Assembly: GCA_018398575.1 (NCBI GenBank)
Contig: JAGTXZ010000018.1
Span: 558,001 to 622,000, forward strand
From: Ampelomyces quisqualis
Taxonomy: Eukaryota; Ascomycota; Dothideomycetes; Pleosporales; Phaeosphaeriaceae
Reading direction: 5' to 3'
Length of the DNA: 64,000 bases
A program made the position numbers and the translations under genes. Each line of letters starts with the position of its first letter. The first letter of the stretch is position 1. The notes under the pieces are model-generated. The model worked only from the letters and a program-made list of their open reading frames with translations. It was not told the origin of the DNA and made no database searches. Below, in pieces: positions 20,855 to 32,131 of the stretch.

Positions 20855-22801
20855 ATGAGTAACGCAAGCAACCACAGCACCGGCGACACGCAGCTCAATG
20901 TGAGGGGCGCTGCGCTGCACGGCGCCTTCCTGGCCTTCTCCAAGCCCCCCGCCAAACCGACGCCTGTAAGCAATACATACACGGGACGAAATAATGGTGC
21001 GTTGCTAGCTGCAGCCAAAGTGGGCAGCCCACGGCAAGCAGCTGCCGCAGCTGCGGGTAGCCCGGCGCCATTGAGCTCCAACACGCCGGCTGTGCCTGAG
21101 GACCATCCCGACGGCAAGCCCTCCTCCTCGAACATGGCAGCCCGGCTGGCTGCGGCCCGCTACAGCCCCCTGCCACCTGCACCCCAGGCCGCCGCCAACA
21201 CGTCCATGATGAGCGAGCAGCATGCCAACGAGAGGGATGTGCTGCCTCCGTCGGGCAGCGTGGGCAGCGCGTTGGCACGGCTGGAGCCAAAGAAAGCTCA
21301 CAAGCCTACCGATGACGCTCCAATACCCCCCGCAACTTCGCCAGTGAAGACGTTCGAGCAGACGCGATCCGACACTCGGACAAAACCGACCGCCGCCGTA
21401 CCTCTGACCATCGCCCAGCACTCTCCGCCGCCGGTCCGATCGCCGAAGCCGCAGCGAACATTCAAGCTCCCGCCAGCACCTGTCGACAATGCTCCTCTAG
21501 CGAGACAGCGGACACGTACACCGCCCCCGGTCAAGCCGAAGCCGAAACATCCGATTGAACTCCCCCGGGCGCAGTTCACTGACGGCGCCCCGTACTTCAA
21601 CACGCCGCAGAAGGACCCAATCAAGTCGCTGCCAATCAAGCAGAAGCCAGTGCAATTGGCTGCATTGACGACCAGCACCACTCCGCCGCCGAAGCCCCCG
21701 CCGCAACGGGGCTCGCGTCAAGTACGGCCAAAATCAGAAGAGCTCAAACGCGTAATATCCACACGCCGCACAGTATCGACCTCCATGGAAAGCGACAAGG
21801 GTCCCTCATCGCCAGCTTCGTTCAAGTCAGCCAAGGAGGTTTGGGACGAGGAGGAGAAGCAGAAACCAAGCGTGCCTCCCCCTCGACGGTCCAACACACG
21901 GAAACTTGACACAGTGTCAGCTGCGATCAAGCCACTCCCGTCGGCGCCAGTGCCAATCGCATCGCGGAGGCAGAACCAGTTCCCATCCCCTATGCGGTCA
22001 CCTGCCCACTATTCACCCCCGCGACGGCCCATGTCTACGAGTGGGACATCACCGAGCTCTATGTACCACAATAACTATCAACGAGATTCGGTTAGACAGA
22101 TTACCAAACACATGACTGGTGAGTCGCTTTCAAGTGCCATCGTGGGCGCCGCTTTGGCCTCTTCGCGCAACGTATCTCCCGCACCTCCCCAGCCGATTAC
22201 GATTGAGCCACTCTTTCCATCTCGGAAACAACATCATCGTCATCACTCACCCTTCCACCGCTCGCCTTCGCCCCAAAAGCAATCTCAACCGAAAGTCGTT
22301 GGCAAGATGCGCACCACCATGCGCAAAGACCCGTCCTCCTCCGAGGACGAAGACGAAGTCGAGCGCTACAAAAAGAAAGGCACGCGCATCATGGGCATCA
22401 AAGGCCGCAAGCACCCCAACAAGCACCACGAAGGCATGCGCAAGCGCTGGCGGGACCAAATCACCGACCGCGAACGGAAACGCTACGAAGGTGTCTGGGC
22501 AGCGAATAAAGGTCTCCACATCCCCTCCACAACCGCCGACGAGAACGACGCCTCGCAGGATGTGCTGAACTACGCAGCTCAGGAAATCTGGCTCCGCAGC
22601 CGCCTGCCTGTGCACGTTCTCGAAGAAGTCTGGGACTTGGTGGATGGTCGTGCGATTGGGCGGTTGAAGCGCGATGAGTTTGTTGTGGGGCTGTGGTTGA
22701 TTGATCAGCGGCTCAAAGGGAGGAAGTTGCCTATTCGTGTAAGTGAGAGCGTGTGGACGAGTGCGAGGGGCTTGGGGATCAAAGTCAAGGTACGGAGTTA
22801 G
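20855..22801 (+). CDS. IRS4: IRS4/TAX4-type EH-domain protein
   Basis: A single exon of 648 residues from the ATG at 20855. Residues 1-470 are a disordered Pro/Ser/Ala-rich region with many PxxP-like stretches. A His-rich segment (HHRHHSPFHRSPSPQK) and an acidic patch (SSSEDEDEVERYKKKGTR) lead into a C-terminal EH domain (about 535-640) with RKRYEGVWAANKG, LPVHVLEEVWDLVDGRAIGR and LKRDEFVVGLWLIDQRLKG. This is the arrangement of yeast Irs4 and Tax4, which regulate phosphoinositide levels with the 5-phosphatase Inp51 and affect rDNA silencing and autophagy (known for yeast; inferred here). Alternative: another EH-domain adaptor, but the C-terminal placement and the preceding basic KGRKHPNKHHEGMRKRWRD segment favour IRS4. 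Confidence 0.9.
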   Translation: MSNASNHSTGDTQLNVRGAALHGAFLAFSKPPAKPTPVSNTYTGRNNGALLAAAKVGSPRQAAAAAAGSPAPLSSNTPAVPEDHPDGKPSSSNMAARLAAARYSPLPPAPQAAANTSMMSEQHANERDVLPPSGSVGSALARLEPKKAHKPTDDAPIPPATSPVKTFEQTRSDTRTKPTAAVPLTIAQHSPPPVRSPKPQRTFKLPPAPVDNAPLARQRTRTPPPVKPKPKHPIELPRAQFTDGAPYFNTPQKDPIKSLPIKQKPVQLAALTTSTTPPPKPPPQRGSRQVRPKSEELKRVISTRRTVSTSMESDKGPSSPASFKSAKEVWDEEEKQKPSVPPPRRSNTRKLDTVSAAIKPLPSAPVPIASRRQNQFPSPMRSPAHYSPPRRPMSTSGTSPSSMYHNNYQRDSVRQITKHMTGESLSSAIVGAALASSRNVSPAPPQPITIEPLFPSRKQHHRHHSPFHRSPSPQKQSQPKVVGKMRTTMRKDPSSSEDEDEVERYKKKGTRIMGIKGRKHPNKHHEGMRKRWRDQITDRERKRYEGVWAANKGLHIPSTTADENDASQDVLNYAAQEIWLRSRLPVHVLEEVWDLVDGRAIGRLKRDEFVVGLWLIDQRLKGRKLPIRVSESVWTSARGLGIKVKVRS

Positions 22802-23035
22802 AATCATAGTAGGCATGTTTGGGAGTTGCATTCCTAGTGTCCTCGCTTACCTGATTGTTATTGTATGTTTGGCTTTGATGTTAGAGATACCCATCCATAC
22901 TCGGTTAAGAATTGATAGGTTTCGCTGGTCTGACTTCGCTCTCCATGACGTCAAAAGCAATCTGGGTTGATCTCATGTGTCGTCGCTTCGTCACACACAG
23001 CGAAGTCTTTCTCACCATTCAAGCTCAAACCTTCC

Positions 23036-24187
23036 TCATGATTTCTCTCGCCTACCCAAAACAGCAACATCCTGCACGAATTTATTCGCACACTGAAACG
23101 GCCCCGTGAAATCCATGTCGTACCAGTAATTCACCGAACAACACATCCCCTCGTCGCCTGCTCTTTGCTTGACCTTGTGATACCACAGCGCGGGCAGATA
23201 CAACATATCTCCTTCCTCTACCGTAACTCGAAGCGGGCGCGCGTACTGCGAGTACGCCGTCGTGTTGTCCGCGGGTCGATCGGGGTCCCACGTCGGTAGG
23301 GGGATGTACTGCTCCGGATGATCGATTCTGAGAAGTAAATCGTCCTTGTTCAGCTGGGAGGATTCGAGCAATGTATCTCGAGGCTGGTAGGTTGCGCTGA
23401 GGACGGAGCGCTCGTTGACACACGGGCTTTCGACGGGGGGGAGTAAGGTGAATTGTTTTGCGCCGCGGATCTGCACGAAGATGTTCTCGTAGTGGTCTTT
23501 GTGCAGGACGCTTGTCGAGTGGGAATTTCCGAGCCAGAAGTTCACGGCGTCCGGGTCGGTGTTGAGAGCGGTCGATGCCCAGGGTATCGAGGGCGGGATG
23601 TCGGTGAAGAGGTCGGTGTATTCGCTGCGCAGGTTGTCGTTTTGCGACTGGATGTAGCGTGTTGCGCCGGTGGAGCTTGGGGATGTTTCTTGGGTGCGAA
23701 TCAAGTGAAGAGCCGAGTCGAAGGGTTCGAGGATTTCATGCGGTTTGCAAAATATGCTTCCTCCAGAGGGTAGTTGGACGACTGCGTCGGCGTTTCCTTT
23801 GGGGGTCATGGCGACTGCCACGGGTTGATTGTTCATTTTTTTGCTGAGGTAGGCTGCGTTCCATGTTCTCAGCGGTTCGCTGAAGCATGGGATGCGTGTC
23901 AGGGCACGATTGTTCCTAACCACGAATGGCTGGTTGCGGGCGACAAAGCGCATGAACTCGAGGGCTGATGGTTCACGCGAGAGTTCCATAACGGATTGGG
24001 AGTTGATGTCATGATAATTATCGAGCAACTCTGGTACTCACGTCAGGACTTTTCGACCTTTACAGTCAGATCGAAAGCCAAGGACCACACCTTTCAAGGC
24101 ATCGTGCACCGTTGCCTCGGGTGGGAGGTCTGAAGGTACAGGCCTGAGATAATCAGTCTGAGATTGGCAAGGAAGATACTTGATTCA
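23036..24187 (-). CDS. JmjC-domain protein, JMJD7 type (2-oxoglutarate/Fe(II) lysyl hydroxylase)
   Basis: The main exon runs from 24030 to 23036. A 60-nt intron (24031-24090, GTGTGG...CTGAC...TACCAG) joins it in phase to an upstream exon giving EATVHDALKELLDNYHDINS. The first exon and start codon beyond about 24187 are not resolved. The cupin fold shows AVNFWLGNSHSTSVLHKDHYENI, with the HxD iron ligands in HKDH. It then has QIRGAKQFTLLPP, the distal His in LYLPALWYHKV, and the closing NYWYDMDFTGPFQ. These match human JMJD7 closely, including PWAS-AL and DAV-FWLG. Human JMJD7 hydroxylates a lysine in the DRG1/2 GTPases; the same activity is inferred. It is divergent from the IMP1-like gene. 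Confidence 0.88.
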
Positions 24188-24499
24188 ACCTGGTTCCAGC
24201 CTGCTCTGAGCTCTTCAGGCCCACAACTCTTGTTTGCGCCATTGATCTTTGTCGTTACACAATGTCCAAAGATCATGTCGAGCAGTGATGGAGAAAGGGC
24301 AAGTTTTAGCGACGGGGATAACTAATTGTTAGGTATCTTGGCACGGATTTAGTGGCCGTCGAAGCTTGAACCTCTTGCGACTCCACATCCGCAGCACACA
24401 CTTGACTTTGTTAGAGATACAACGCGGCAGTAAAACCGCATGTGCGCGAGACGAGTAGACCATGTCTGAGCGATAGGAGCTTATCACGTGCTCTTTACA
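24188..24499. other. Divergent intergenic region JMJD7-type / IMP1-like
   Basis: It probably includes the unresolved first exon of the JMJD7-type gene and the promoter of the gene starting at 24500. A TATCACGTGCTC E-box-type site lies at 24482-24493, just upstream of the latter. Confidence 0.45.
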
Positions 24500-25128
24500 A
24501 TGACGCCACGTCTCACCAACCCACACTCGTGGTATCGTATGGTTCCACCCGGGCCCTTCAAGCTTCGTAGACTGACATAATAGCAGGAGTCGGATTAGGC
24601 CTAGGCCAAATCTTTCTTGTCTCCCATATATTCCACCACTACATCGGTGGCATAGGCTCTACTGTCGGCATTTCCATGGTCCCCATCATACCAGCGAGAA
24701 ACTCGTGGATACTCTACTCAACACTCCACAGACGCGGCCGAGGCATCAAAGTGGGTGACGTAATTACCTACACACATCCAATGTTTCCGAATCAAAATGG
24801 CTGCAAGCGCATCATCGGCATGCCAGGCGATTTCGTGTCCGTGGTGACGCCTGGGAGACGAGATGGGGATTTTGGAGTGGAGGATGTGGAGGACAAGTGG
24901 GCCACAGTTAAAGAGCAGGTTATACAGGTACCAGAAGGACATTGTTGGCTCGCAGGAGATAATTTGGAATGGAGTAGAGACAGTCGATTATTTGGGCCTG
25001 TGCCATTGGGGCTGGTCAAGGCGAAAGTGCTGGCAGTTGTGCGTCCGTTCAGAGACGCGAAATGGTTGGGTTCACAGTACGATTTGAAGGAAGCGCAAGA
25101 AAAGCACGAACGGGTGATCGCGCGATGA
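24500..25128 (+). CDS. IMP1: Mitochondrial inner membrane protease subunit 1-like (S26 signal peptidase)
   Basis: Exon 1 is 24500-24536, the intron 24537-24586 (50 nt, GTATGG...CTGACAT...AGCAG) and exon 2 24587-25128, giving 192 residues. An N-terminal membrane helix (VGLGLGQIFLVSHIFHHYI) precedes the catalytic Ser42 in GISMVP and the general-base Lys86 in CKRIIGMPGD, the Ser-Lys dyad of type I signal peptidases. The C-terminal box EGHCWLAGDNLEWSRDSR and VPLGLVKAKV fits Imp1/Imp2. Imp1 cleaves presequences of inner-membrane proteins from the intermembrane-space side (known family role). The motif reads GISMVP rather than the usual GPSMxPT, a mild variation. Imp2 remains an alternative. Confidence 0.87.
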
Positions 25129-25359
25129 GTGAACTGGTGTCATTGTGAAGAGATTCTGATGGTCAAGATAGTATATTTGCATTGTAAGCTACCCTGTGCG
25201 AAGGATATAGAACCCCTCAGCGAGTCTTCCTGGAGGCTTCGTCATTGTTTAGCCGACTCCAACTCCTGGGCCATCTCATCAGCTGAATCCTCTTAAAATC
25301 GCTCGTCGATTCTTTCGACGTCCGGTAGTGGCAACAAAATATGACTCACTAGTCGGATT

Positions 25360-25902
25360 CTATGCACTCCAAGCCATCCCTTCAGTTCGCTGATCCTGTA
25401 GAATTTGAAGGCGGGGCGCACGCATATCCAAAGTATCCAGAGCAATGTACAAATCAAGCAGTTCCCAACTGTTCAAACCATCGTCACCACTAATCCTGTA
25501 ATCACGGTTCATCATCATTGTGACATACGCGTTGTTATCAAGTAGTGGACCTGGGGTAAGCATGTTATCATCGTAGTCCGCGTCGCGACGCCGCAGATGT
25601 GTCATGATCACAGCCCTGAGCTGATAATCTCCTCGGGAAATCGGAGGAGCCGGTATCGTGGGCATGTACAAGTATCGCCGCATGTACAAGTCTCGCCGAC
25701 ACATCGGACAAGAATTACACCGCTCCGCATCGGACTTAAACCAAGCAAGAACACACGCGCGGTGGAAGAAGTGCCCACACGCTACAATATTGGTGACATC
25801 AGAGTCAAGCGTTTCGGTGCAGATAGGACAGTCGTCGGGTTTGGCTTCTACGAATAGCATACCGTTGAGAAGGAACTCGGCTTCTGAGGGAAGCGCCGGC
25901 AT
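25360..25902 (-). CDS. RING-H2 finger protein, probable E3 ubiquitin ligase
   Basis: A single exon of 180 residues from the ATG at 25902. A compact RING-H2 domain spans residues 25-68, with CPIC, a CGHFFHRAC core (C-x-H-x2-H-x2-C) and CPMC as the last pair; eight zinc ligands are present. The remaining 110 residues are unremarkable, with no membrane segment, so a soluble E3 is likely. Small RING proteins of this kind are common and often lineage-specific in Pleosporales; substrate unknown. The stop overlaps no neighbour, and the IMP1-like gene converges on it. Confidence 0.85.
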   Translation of the reverse strand: MPALPSEAEFLLNGMLFVEAKPDDCPICTETLDSDVTNIVACGHFFHRACVLAWFKSDAERCNSCPMCRRDLYMRRYLYMPTIPAPPISRGDYQLRAVIMTHLRRRDADYDDNMLTPGPLLDNNAYVTMMMNRDYRISGDDGLNSWELLDLYIALDTLDMRAPRLQILQDQRTEGMAWSA

Positions 25903-27222
25903 TTTGGTCGAGGTGTTGTTTGTGTTGGTAGACCTGTCTTTGGGATTTTAAAGTGCAAGATGTGATGTTGCTTCGTGTGTGAAGGTAAGATTGTGGAAAC
26001 AATATGCATAAATTCGAGGATGAAAAATCCAAGATCGGGGCAGCACTTCACAACAGCTACATACATTCACAGTGTATCCACAGGGTGCCATATCCACTGT
26101 CAAAACACATAGTTGACATTATCCCGCCTAACCCGGAGCCCACCACTTTCACCTACACCCACTCCGCTCAAGAATCCAAACAACGTCTCAAGTCCACCGT
26201 CCATGACCCCACGCGAATCCATGCCCTCGCCCCCAGTCATACTTAAATAGTAAAAGGGTACTCGCGAACCTCTCACATCGTTCCCCGCTAGTCGAAGCCC
26301 CGTTAACGAGGCTCATCATGAATCTACTTACACCAACCCTCCTTCGGGCTTTAGTGTTTATTTCGACCGCCAGTACGAATTTGAGGTGCACTGTATCAGA
26401 TGATAGGATAGAGAATGAAGTGGGATACATACTAAGAGTAAAGAAGTGGGGCAAAGGTATAGTGGGAGAGGTGAGAATGCTCGCATCGAAGGCGGGGATT
26501 GTAAAGTGAAGGCGTCGCGTTGATTTTGGGGCAGGTAAAAGAGAATTTGGACTTGAGCTGTACTTTTTCGTGTGCGGATTGTCTGTTTTAACACATCGTA
26601 AGATTGGCGTGCATCCTGCATTCGATCCGAATTCGTTCATTCCAACTAGATGGCATGATGGCTCCAAATCTTGACAATGTGTAGCGTCTTCGTTGAGTTA
26701 ACGTTGCCTTGATTTCAAAGCGTCATTTACTGCTTTTGATGCTGAGTTGCGTTTGGCTTCGGGCTGGACTGGCCATTCTTCCCAGGTGTTCATAAATGAT
26801 AGCACGCGTCCGTGCAACCTATCTATCCCCAAAAGACATTAATGGGAGACTTTGGTATTTTCTACAGCCTATTAGCCTTACCTGGAGACTTAGCAGTCTT
26901 GAGCGTTGACACAAATGCTACCCAAAAATTTGCGAGTGCGTCCAGGATGATCAATGGCGGATCGCGAATGATCTTTTCGCCAGCTGCTCATTGTCACGCA
27001 CAGCCTTGCCAATATTATCAGTCCAATCGGTACAACGTACCAATAGTTTTCGAAAGCAGTCAGTGTAATTGGTGACCACTTGTGCCGATGTTCCACGAAG
27101 CTCGTTGTAAGACGGTGGCTAAAAGACCGCACGCAACATGCGTCTCGCGCAACAGCGTAAGCGAACTCTTTGCACATATCAAAATATTCATTAAGTCACA
27201 TATAAAACTTCCATTCCGTAGT
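25903..27222. other. Intergenic, 1.3 kb
   Basis: Short frames on both strands (for example a 159-codon minus frame at 26188-26667) lack motifs and codon bias. No RNA gene or repeat was recognised. Confidence 0.5.
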
Positions 27223-28964
27223 TTACACTCTCAGACTCGCGACGTTCTTCTTCAACCACTCTGCTGTATCGCCTCGGAACGTGTCATCTATCAAAGAGTT
27301 TCCCGCGGCCCCAAAGTTCATTAATTTCTTCGATTCGCTCCACTGTGGCCACTCGCTGAAGTTGTTTCCCTCATTCGGGTCTAGATGGTATACGAATGAG
27401 AAGTAGTAGCCTCGTATTGTTTTTGCAGCGTTATTTGGCAGGATACCGTAAAACACTTGCAGGATATCGGATCCGTGAAAAGTTCCAAGGATGGGTGTGC
27501 CATAATCGTATGTTGCGAGGTAGCTGAAACTTTTTACACTGGGGTTCACGGTGGACGCAATCTCGAGGAAAACCCGGCGTGTGAGGGTGAAAGTAATGTC
27601 TCCGAGGATGGCGCTGACGCGCTTGAACTGTGGATACCAGTTGTTCAACAGGCCAGTGCGGAACGGGGAACCATCTTCTGTGATCGTTTGGTACGTTCCG
27701 ACGAGTTCGCTGATTTGACTTGTGCTTGCTTTGTCGAAGAAGATGGTGGAGAGGTAGTTTGTGATTTCCGCGGTTGTGGTGAGGTTTGGCGTGAAGAGGC
27801 CGAACAGGGTACCTTCGTCTTCTTGATCACCGACTATAAAGGGAACTTTAGCATATTTACCCTCCTGGACGAGCTGATCAGGTGAGGCGGTAATTGTCCT
27901 GCCGTCTGGGCGAGGTAGATAGGACAGATTGACGGTGTAGTATCCTAGGATACCAGGGACGGCATTGCAAGCTTGCAGAAACTTTGGGTAGGGAGTTGTG
28001 CGCAAGCAATTCAGTGTATCCAAGGAGCCTGAGCAGCCAGCTTCCTTGACGACCTAGTGAGGCTGGGTTAGCAAAGGTCAAAGTAAAGGTCGTAGTCGCC
28101 TGGACTCACTGTGTCGTAAATGGCTTGAGCCTTGGTCGAATCGAATGGCTGTGCGGGCACGATCGACCCCGAGTTCATGATACCACCTCGGAACAACGGC
28201 TTACCTTTGTATGTGTAGTCACCGTCATACAAAAGCATTTGGTCCATAACCGAGATGCTGCCGGCGCTTTCGCCCCAAATCGTGACCTTGTCTGGGTCAC
28301 CACCGAACGCCGCTATGTTGTCTGCAACCCATTGCAAGCCCAATCGCTGATCCAGAAGTCCGAGATTGGTAGATCCATCGGCCAGAACCTCTTTTCCAGG
28401 CATGAAGCCGAATCCACCAACCCGGTAGTTGACGGCGACGAAAATAATTGGCTTCCCCTGAGCAACAGACTCGGCAACAAGAGAAGTACCATCATACATG
28501 GACGTTGCACCCAATTCAAAGCCTCCCCCAAACACCCAGAATAATACCGGTAGTTTCGCATCTGACTTGGTTCCACTTGGTCGTTGTACGTTGATGGTCA
28601 GGCAATCCTCTCCGGAGTTGGTGACGGCTTGGAAAAGTGGCGTATTCAGCAGCGTTCCCAACACGTTAGACGGGAAATTGTTGTCAGCAACACTGAAAAA
28701 GAATTGTGGACAGCCTCGCGGAGACGCAGTGCCGTCGACGTTTCCTACAGCTGATGTGAGGGCCTGAGGTGGCTTGAGTCGCAGTTGTCCGACCGGCGGT
28801 TGAGCGTAAGGAATACCATTGTACGTCTCAACACCAAGTAAGTCTTTTCCAGCAACAGTAGCTTGAGCCGCAGGGGCAATGACAGTGGGGGCAGCACGCT
28901 TTTGGATTTGGGCTGGGACTGCGAGAGCCAAGGGAAGAAGAGCCAAGGACGCGGTCAGCTTCAT
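27223..28964 (-). CDS. Secreted type-B carboxylesterase/lipase
   Basis: Exon 1 is 28964-28110, the intron 28054-28109 (56 nt, phase 0) and exon 2 28053-27223, giving 561 residues. A signal peptide (MKLTASLALLPLALAVPAQ) ends near a KR. The fold markers are YNGIPYAQPPVG, EDCLTINVQRP, the oxyanion-hole FGGGFELG, and the nucleophile elbow TIWGESAGS (catalytic Ser). The acid (in QEDEGTLFGLF) and the His (in GTFHGSDIL) follow. The arrangement is that of the Geotrichum/Candida rugosa-type lipases and fungal cholinesterase-like enzymes. The substrate cannot be told from sequence. The start chosen is the ATG before the signal peptide rather than the in-frame codon four residues upstream. Confidence 0.93.
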
Positions 28965-30990
28965 GATTGGAGACACGACACAAGCTTCTAATTACAACGA
29001 CTGAACGAGGACGGGGAAGTTGAAACTAGCGACTGATTTGTAGACCGACGTGCTACCAGCGGTCTTTATAGGTAGTCGTAAGCCGTGGGAGTATCACAAG
29101 CTAGGACGTCAACGCTCCTTTCTCAAATCCTCGGTATAAAATCTATGAGCATGTCCAGGTAGCTGTAGGTTTCGAGCGTAAGTATACAAGTCTCCGTGCT
29201 TGCAGCATAGTCCTTGTCGAAATCGCGTGCTGCTAGTTGCGGTACTGCCGATCGTACTGTTTGCTGGCCTAGCCTCGAGAAAGAGACGTTCAGTAAGGCA
29301 TTGCACCAATGAGGGACGCTCTGAGCGCATGAATAACTAGAGGAACCATTTGATATGTGGCCAAGGATGAACGGCGCAGGCGCCTTGGTACTACGGGCGC
29401 CTGGCTGTTTAGGCTGTGTATCTCTAGTGATAGGCCAGTAAGATACACCCTGTTATTATTTGGGTAGATTCACTGAGTCGTGTGACAAGCACCAAGTCGT
29501 GTGACAGGAGGAGAACGTAAGGAGACAGGAGTCACAAAGCGACTCCCCCCAGTCCTTGTAGAGCAGATCTAGCGTCTATCTACGTCCTTTTGGAGTCTGG
29601 GTATCACATGTAGTACATTTTTCTCCAGACAGCTACGGATCATTAATAATCTGCTGCGAATAGACTGTAGTTAAAAGTCCGCAGATAGAAAACGACAAAT
29701 CCGCAGGACGACTGCGAGCGTTACAGCGCGGCCGAGGAACCATGGCGGCCAACACCTTTCTCCAATGAGCCCCAGACAAACCGGATTATGTTTGGGGGGG
29801 GGTATTTCGTCCATCTTACTCCGGTAAGACTGTCTTTGGCCCTGACGATCATAATTTGCCTACGCGGCCATTTTGCGCGAATAACACGACTTTCATTTAA
29901 CGACAAGACGCTGCTAAACAACATAACTTGACCAGACGGCATCGTATACTCCGTACCGTACGGTGCACAGTTCCGGAGACCCGGTCGCACAACACGGAGA
30001 TCTGCCAAAACGCGTTGGTCGGCGCATCCTCAGAAACGGAACTGCTTCCGTTCTGGGGCACATCCCGAGGAAAACGCGGGGTAGCACACGAACTATCTCG
30101 AGGCCCACCAGGCCTCAGGCATGAGGAATCTCACTCTCATTATCGAATCGAAATAGGTGGCCTCGGCATGAATACGAATCTTGAAATGAAAGCTCACCTG
30201 TGAACCTACGAGTCACGACTACGCGATGCGACTGCCCGCCAGCTTGTTTCGTGCTCCTGTGTCAACTTCCATCTTAAGATCTCGACCAGCCTTCCAGAGT
30301 GCAGGACGATGAAGTAGATTCGCACGCGCCTTTGCATATACGTAAGATAATCGCCATAGAGTTGCGTGTATGCTCCAGCCCTTTATAATGAGTTGTCATT
30401 GAGACTTCCAAGACGTGTAGACTATTCCTCATTTCAGGATTACGATCGCGGGCATCACAGTAAGACTTCTTCTATGCGCGTAAGTTGGCTGATCACATGG
30501 TTGATGTATCAGCTTATCAGGATGTCATTGAACAGCTGTGCAGTGCTTGCTAGCTCTCAAAAGTACCTAGGTAAACAGCCAGTGACCTGGTGTTCGTGTC
30601 TAACGCAACAATCTCAGATGGGGTGAATCTGGTTTCGGCAATGCATCAAAAATAAAGAGAAACGGCTCCTTCTTTTCAACCCATGAAGATAGTTGAAATG
30701 GGTGCAACGGGGACGGAAGCAGGTTAGTGCTGACGTGCCCAGGCACGTGACCAGGGAGCAACAGTTAATGTGGTACAGCATACGGCGACGCCGTCGTCAT
30801 TGCAAGCAACAAGCCTGTGCGAAATCCTTGAGGATTCATTAATCGCAATACCTTAGCTTGTCCGATGACTTGTACCTAGCTGAACCCCGAGCACCATGCA
30901 TGTTCTCAGGTCTCATTAGCGTTACACTTGGCAGGAACAGCTCTGCTGACATGGCAGTTTTAGCGTTTTACTATTTGATCGATCTTTTAA
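28965..30990. other. Gene-poor region
   Basis: No supportable gene. A possible solo LTR at 29451-29697 and a short inverted repeat around 29380 (AGGCGCC...GGCGCCT) are the only structures. Frames of 60-95 codons show no recognisable domain. Confidence 0.5.
29451..29697. mobile_element. Candidate solo LTR or retrotransposon fragment
   Basis: The stretch begins TGTTATTATTTGGG and can be ended at AACGACA, giving TG...CA termini. It contains a direct repeat (AGTCGTGTGACA) and polyadenylation-like TAATAA. Its texture resembles fungal Copia-type LTRs. No target-site duplication is visible (CACCC left, AATCC right), so the borders are uncertain. Confidence 0.25.
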
Positions 30991-31497
30991 CCCGATAATC
31001 CGATACGTTTTCCTTCTGGCTTCCCTTTTTCGGCCATGCTGGATCTTTATTTCAAAAATTCCAACAAGGCAACATCCCATGCGCGCGAGCGTTTCCATCC
31101 ATTGCCTGAGCCTTTTGCAAACACTGTATATCGCTATGCTATCTGAGGATATCATTCCGATCCGGAAAAACACGAAGACCACTCTCATGATTCTAATTTG
31201 GATGAGCTGCGCATGTGGGCGGGTAATGGAGAGGCGAGTATAGGATCAATGATTCAGATTTCAGAGCGAAGGAAAATACGACATTGACAGCTACACAAAC
31301 GGCCAAGATTATATGATCTCACAAGCGCCCGAGTTATCTTGAGCATGTTCAAAAAGTTGGGCCGCAAGCACCCAGGAGAAGACGTTTCGCCCTTCGAGTT
31401 ATGTATCCAAGTCTTCGTCACCAACACAACTGATACATACTTCGGCTCTAAGCTCCTCGAGATAGAACTCAATCTCACCAGTGCCTTAGAGCCGTAG
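30991..31497 (+). pseudogene. Decayed protein-coding gene with two in-frame TGA codons
   Basis: One frame runs from 30991 to the TAG at 31495-31497 and is interrupted only by TGA at 31144-31146 and 31285-31287. The pieces have convincing coding texture: an N-part with MLDLYFKNSNKATSHARERF from 31036 and HPLPEPFANTVYRYAI, a middle part with DPEKHEDHSHDSNLDEL and NGEASIGSMIQIS, and a C-part with KKLGRKHPGEDVSPFELCIQ and NTTDTYFGSKLLEIELNL. I do not recognise the family. The likeliest reading is a pseudogene fragment in a gene-poor area; stop readthrough is a remote alternative. Part of the middle also reads well in another frame (KYDIDSYTNGQDYMIS at 31274-31320), so a frameshift pair is possible. 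Confidence 0.5.
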
Positions 31498-31567
31498 GAG
31501 CAGTTTAATTGAAAATCTTTGTTTCAGCTGTCAGGTGTGTTCGCAAGGGGCATGCTAGTTGCAACTT

Positions 31568-31616
31568 GCGAAAGCCACACTTGTCGCTGGAAAGCAGCGA
31601 CAAGTGTGGTTTTCGC
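31568..31616. repeat. Near-perfect 22-bp inverted repeat (hairpin, 5-nt loop)
   Basis: The left arm (31568-31589) and right arm (31595-31616) are reverse complements over 22 bases with one mismatch that would be a G-U pair in RNA. The inner 15 pairs (CCACACTTGTCGCTG with its complement) are perfect around the loop GAAAG. Confidence 0.9.
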
Positions 31617-32131
31617 CAGGTACTACAAACTATCACGTAGCAAGCGACTAGCAGCCATCTCATTCGTGATGGAGCTAAAGGACCTGTTGCGCGAATCAGG
31701 CTTGTCAGGTATAGAGAGGGGTGCCTCGACGCTTCTGCGCCATCTTCTAAAAATCTTTAATTTTAGTGATTGAGTAGAGTAGACGGCAACGCTTATATGT
31801 TAAAATTCTGGCTTGTAGCACATCTTGTTTATGATTCCTCACTCACGGAGGAGATCTGCCAGGAAGTGCTATCCGCTGTAACAGTCTGATGAGAAAGTCG
31901 ACAATACCTACTTACTTAAGCGATGCCCACAACTAGAGTCACTTTCTAGAAAGGTTGTACGCCTTACCGTGACTGGTTCACTAGCCTGTGTCATAGTGAA
32001 GTTGACCATTGTTCGTGGCAATCATTGCAGCCCGGTAACAAGACTTGGGGACCTTGAAGCGTTCTGCTTAGAAAAAAAGTAAAGAATTTCCTCTCCATTG
32101 CACTTCGTTCACTCGTAGGCCTGTCGTTTGC

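Noticed and set aside
26188..26667. A 159-codon minus-strand frame
   Set aside because: No domain, signal or splice context, and the composition looks like spacer.
31254..31478. A 74-codon minus-strand frame
   Set aside because: It is antisense to the better-supported decayed plus-strand gene.
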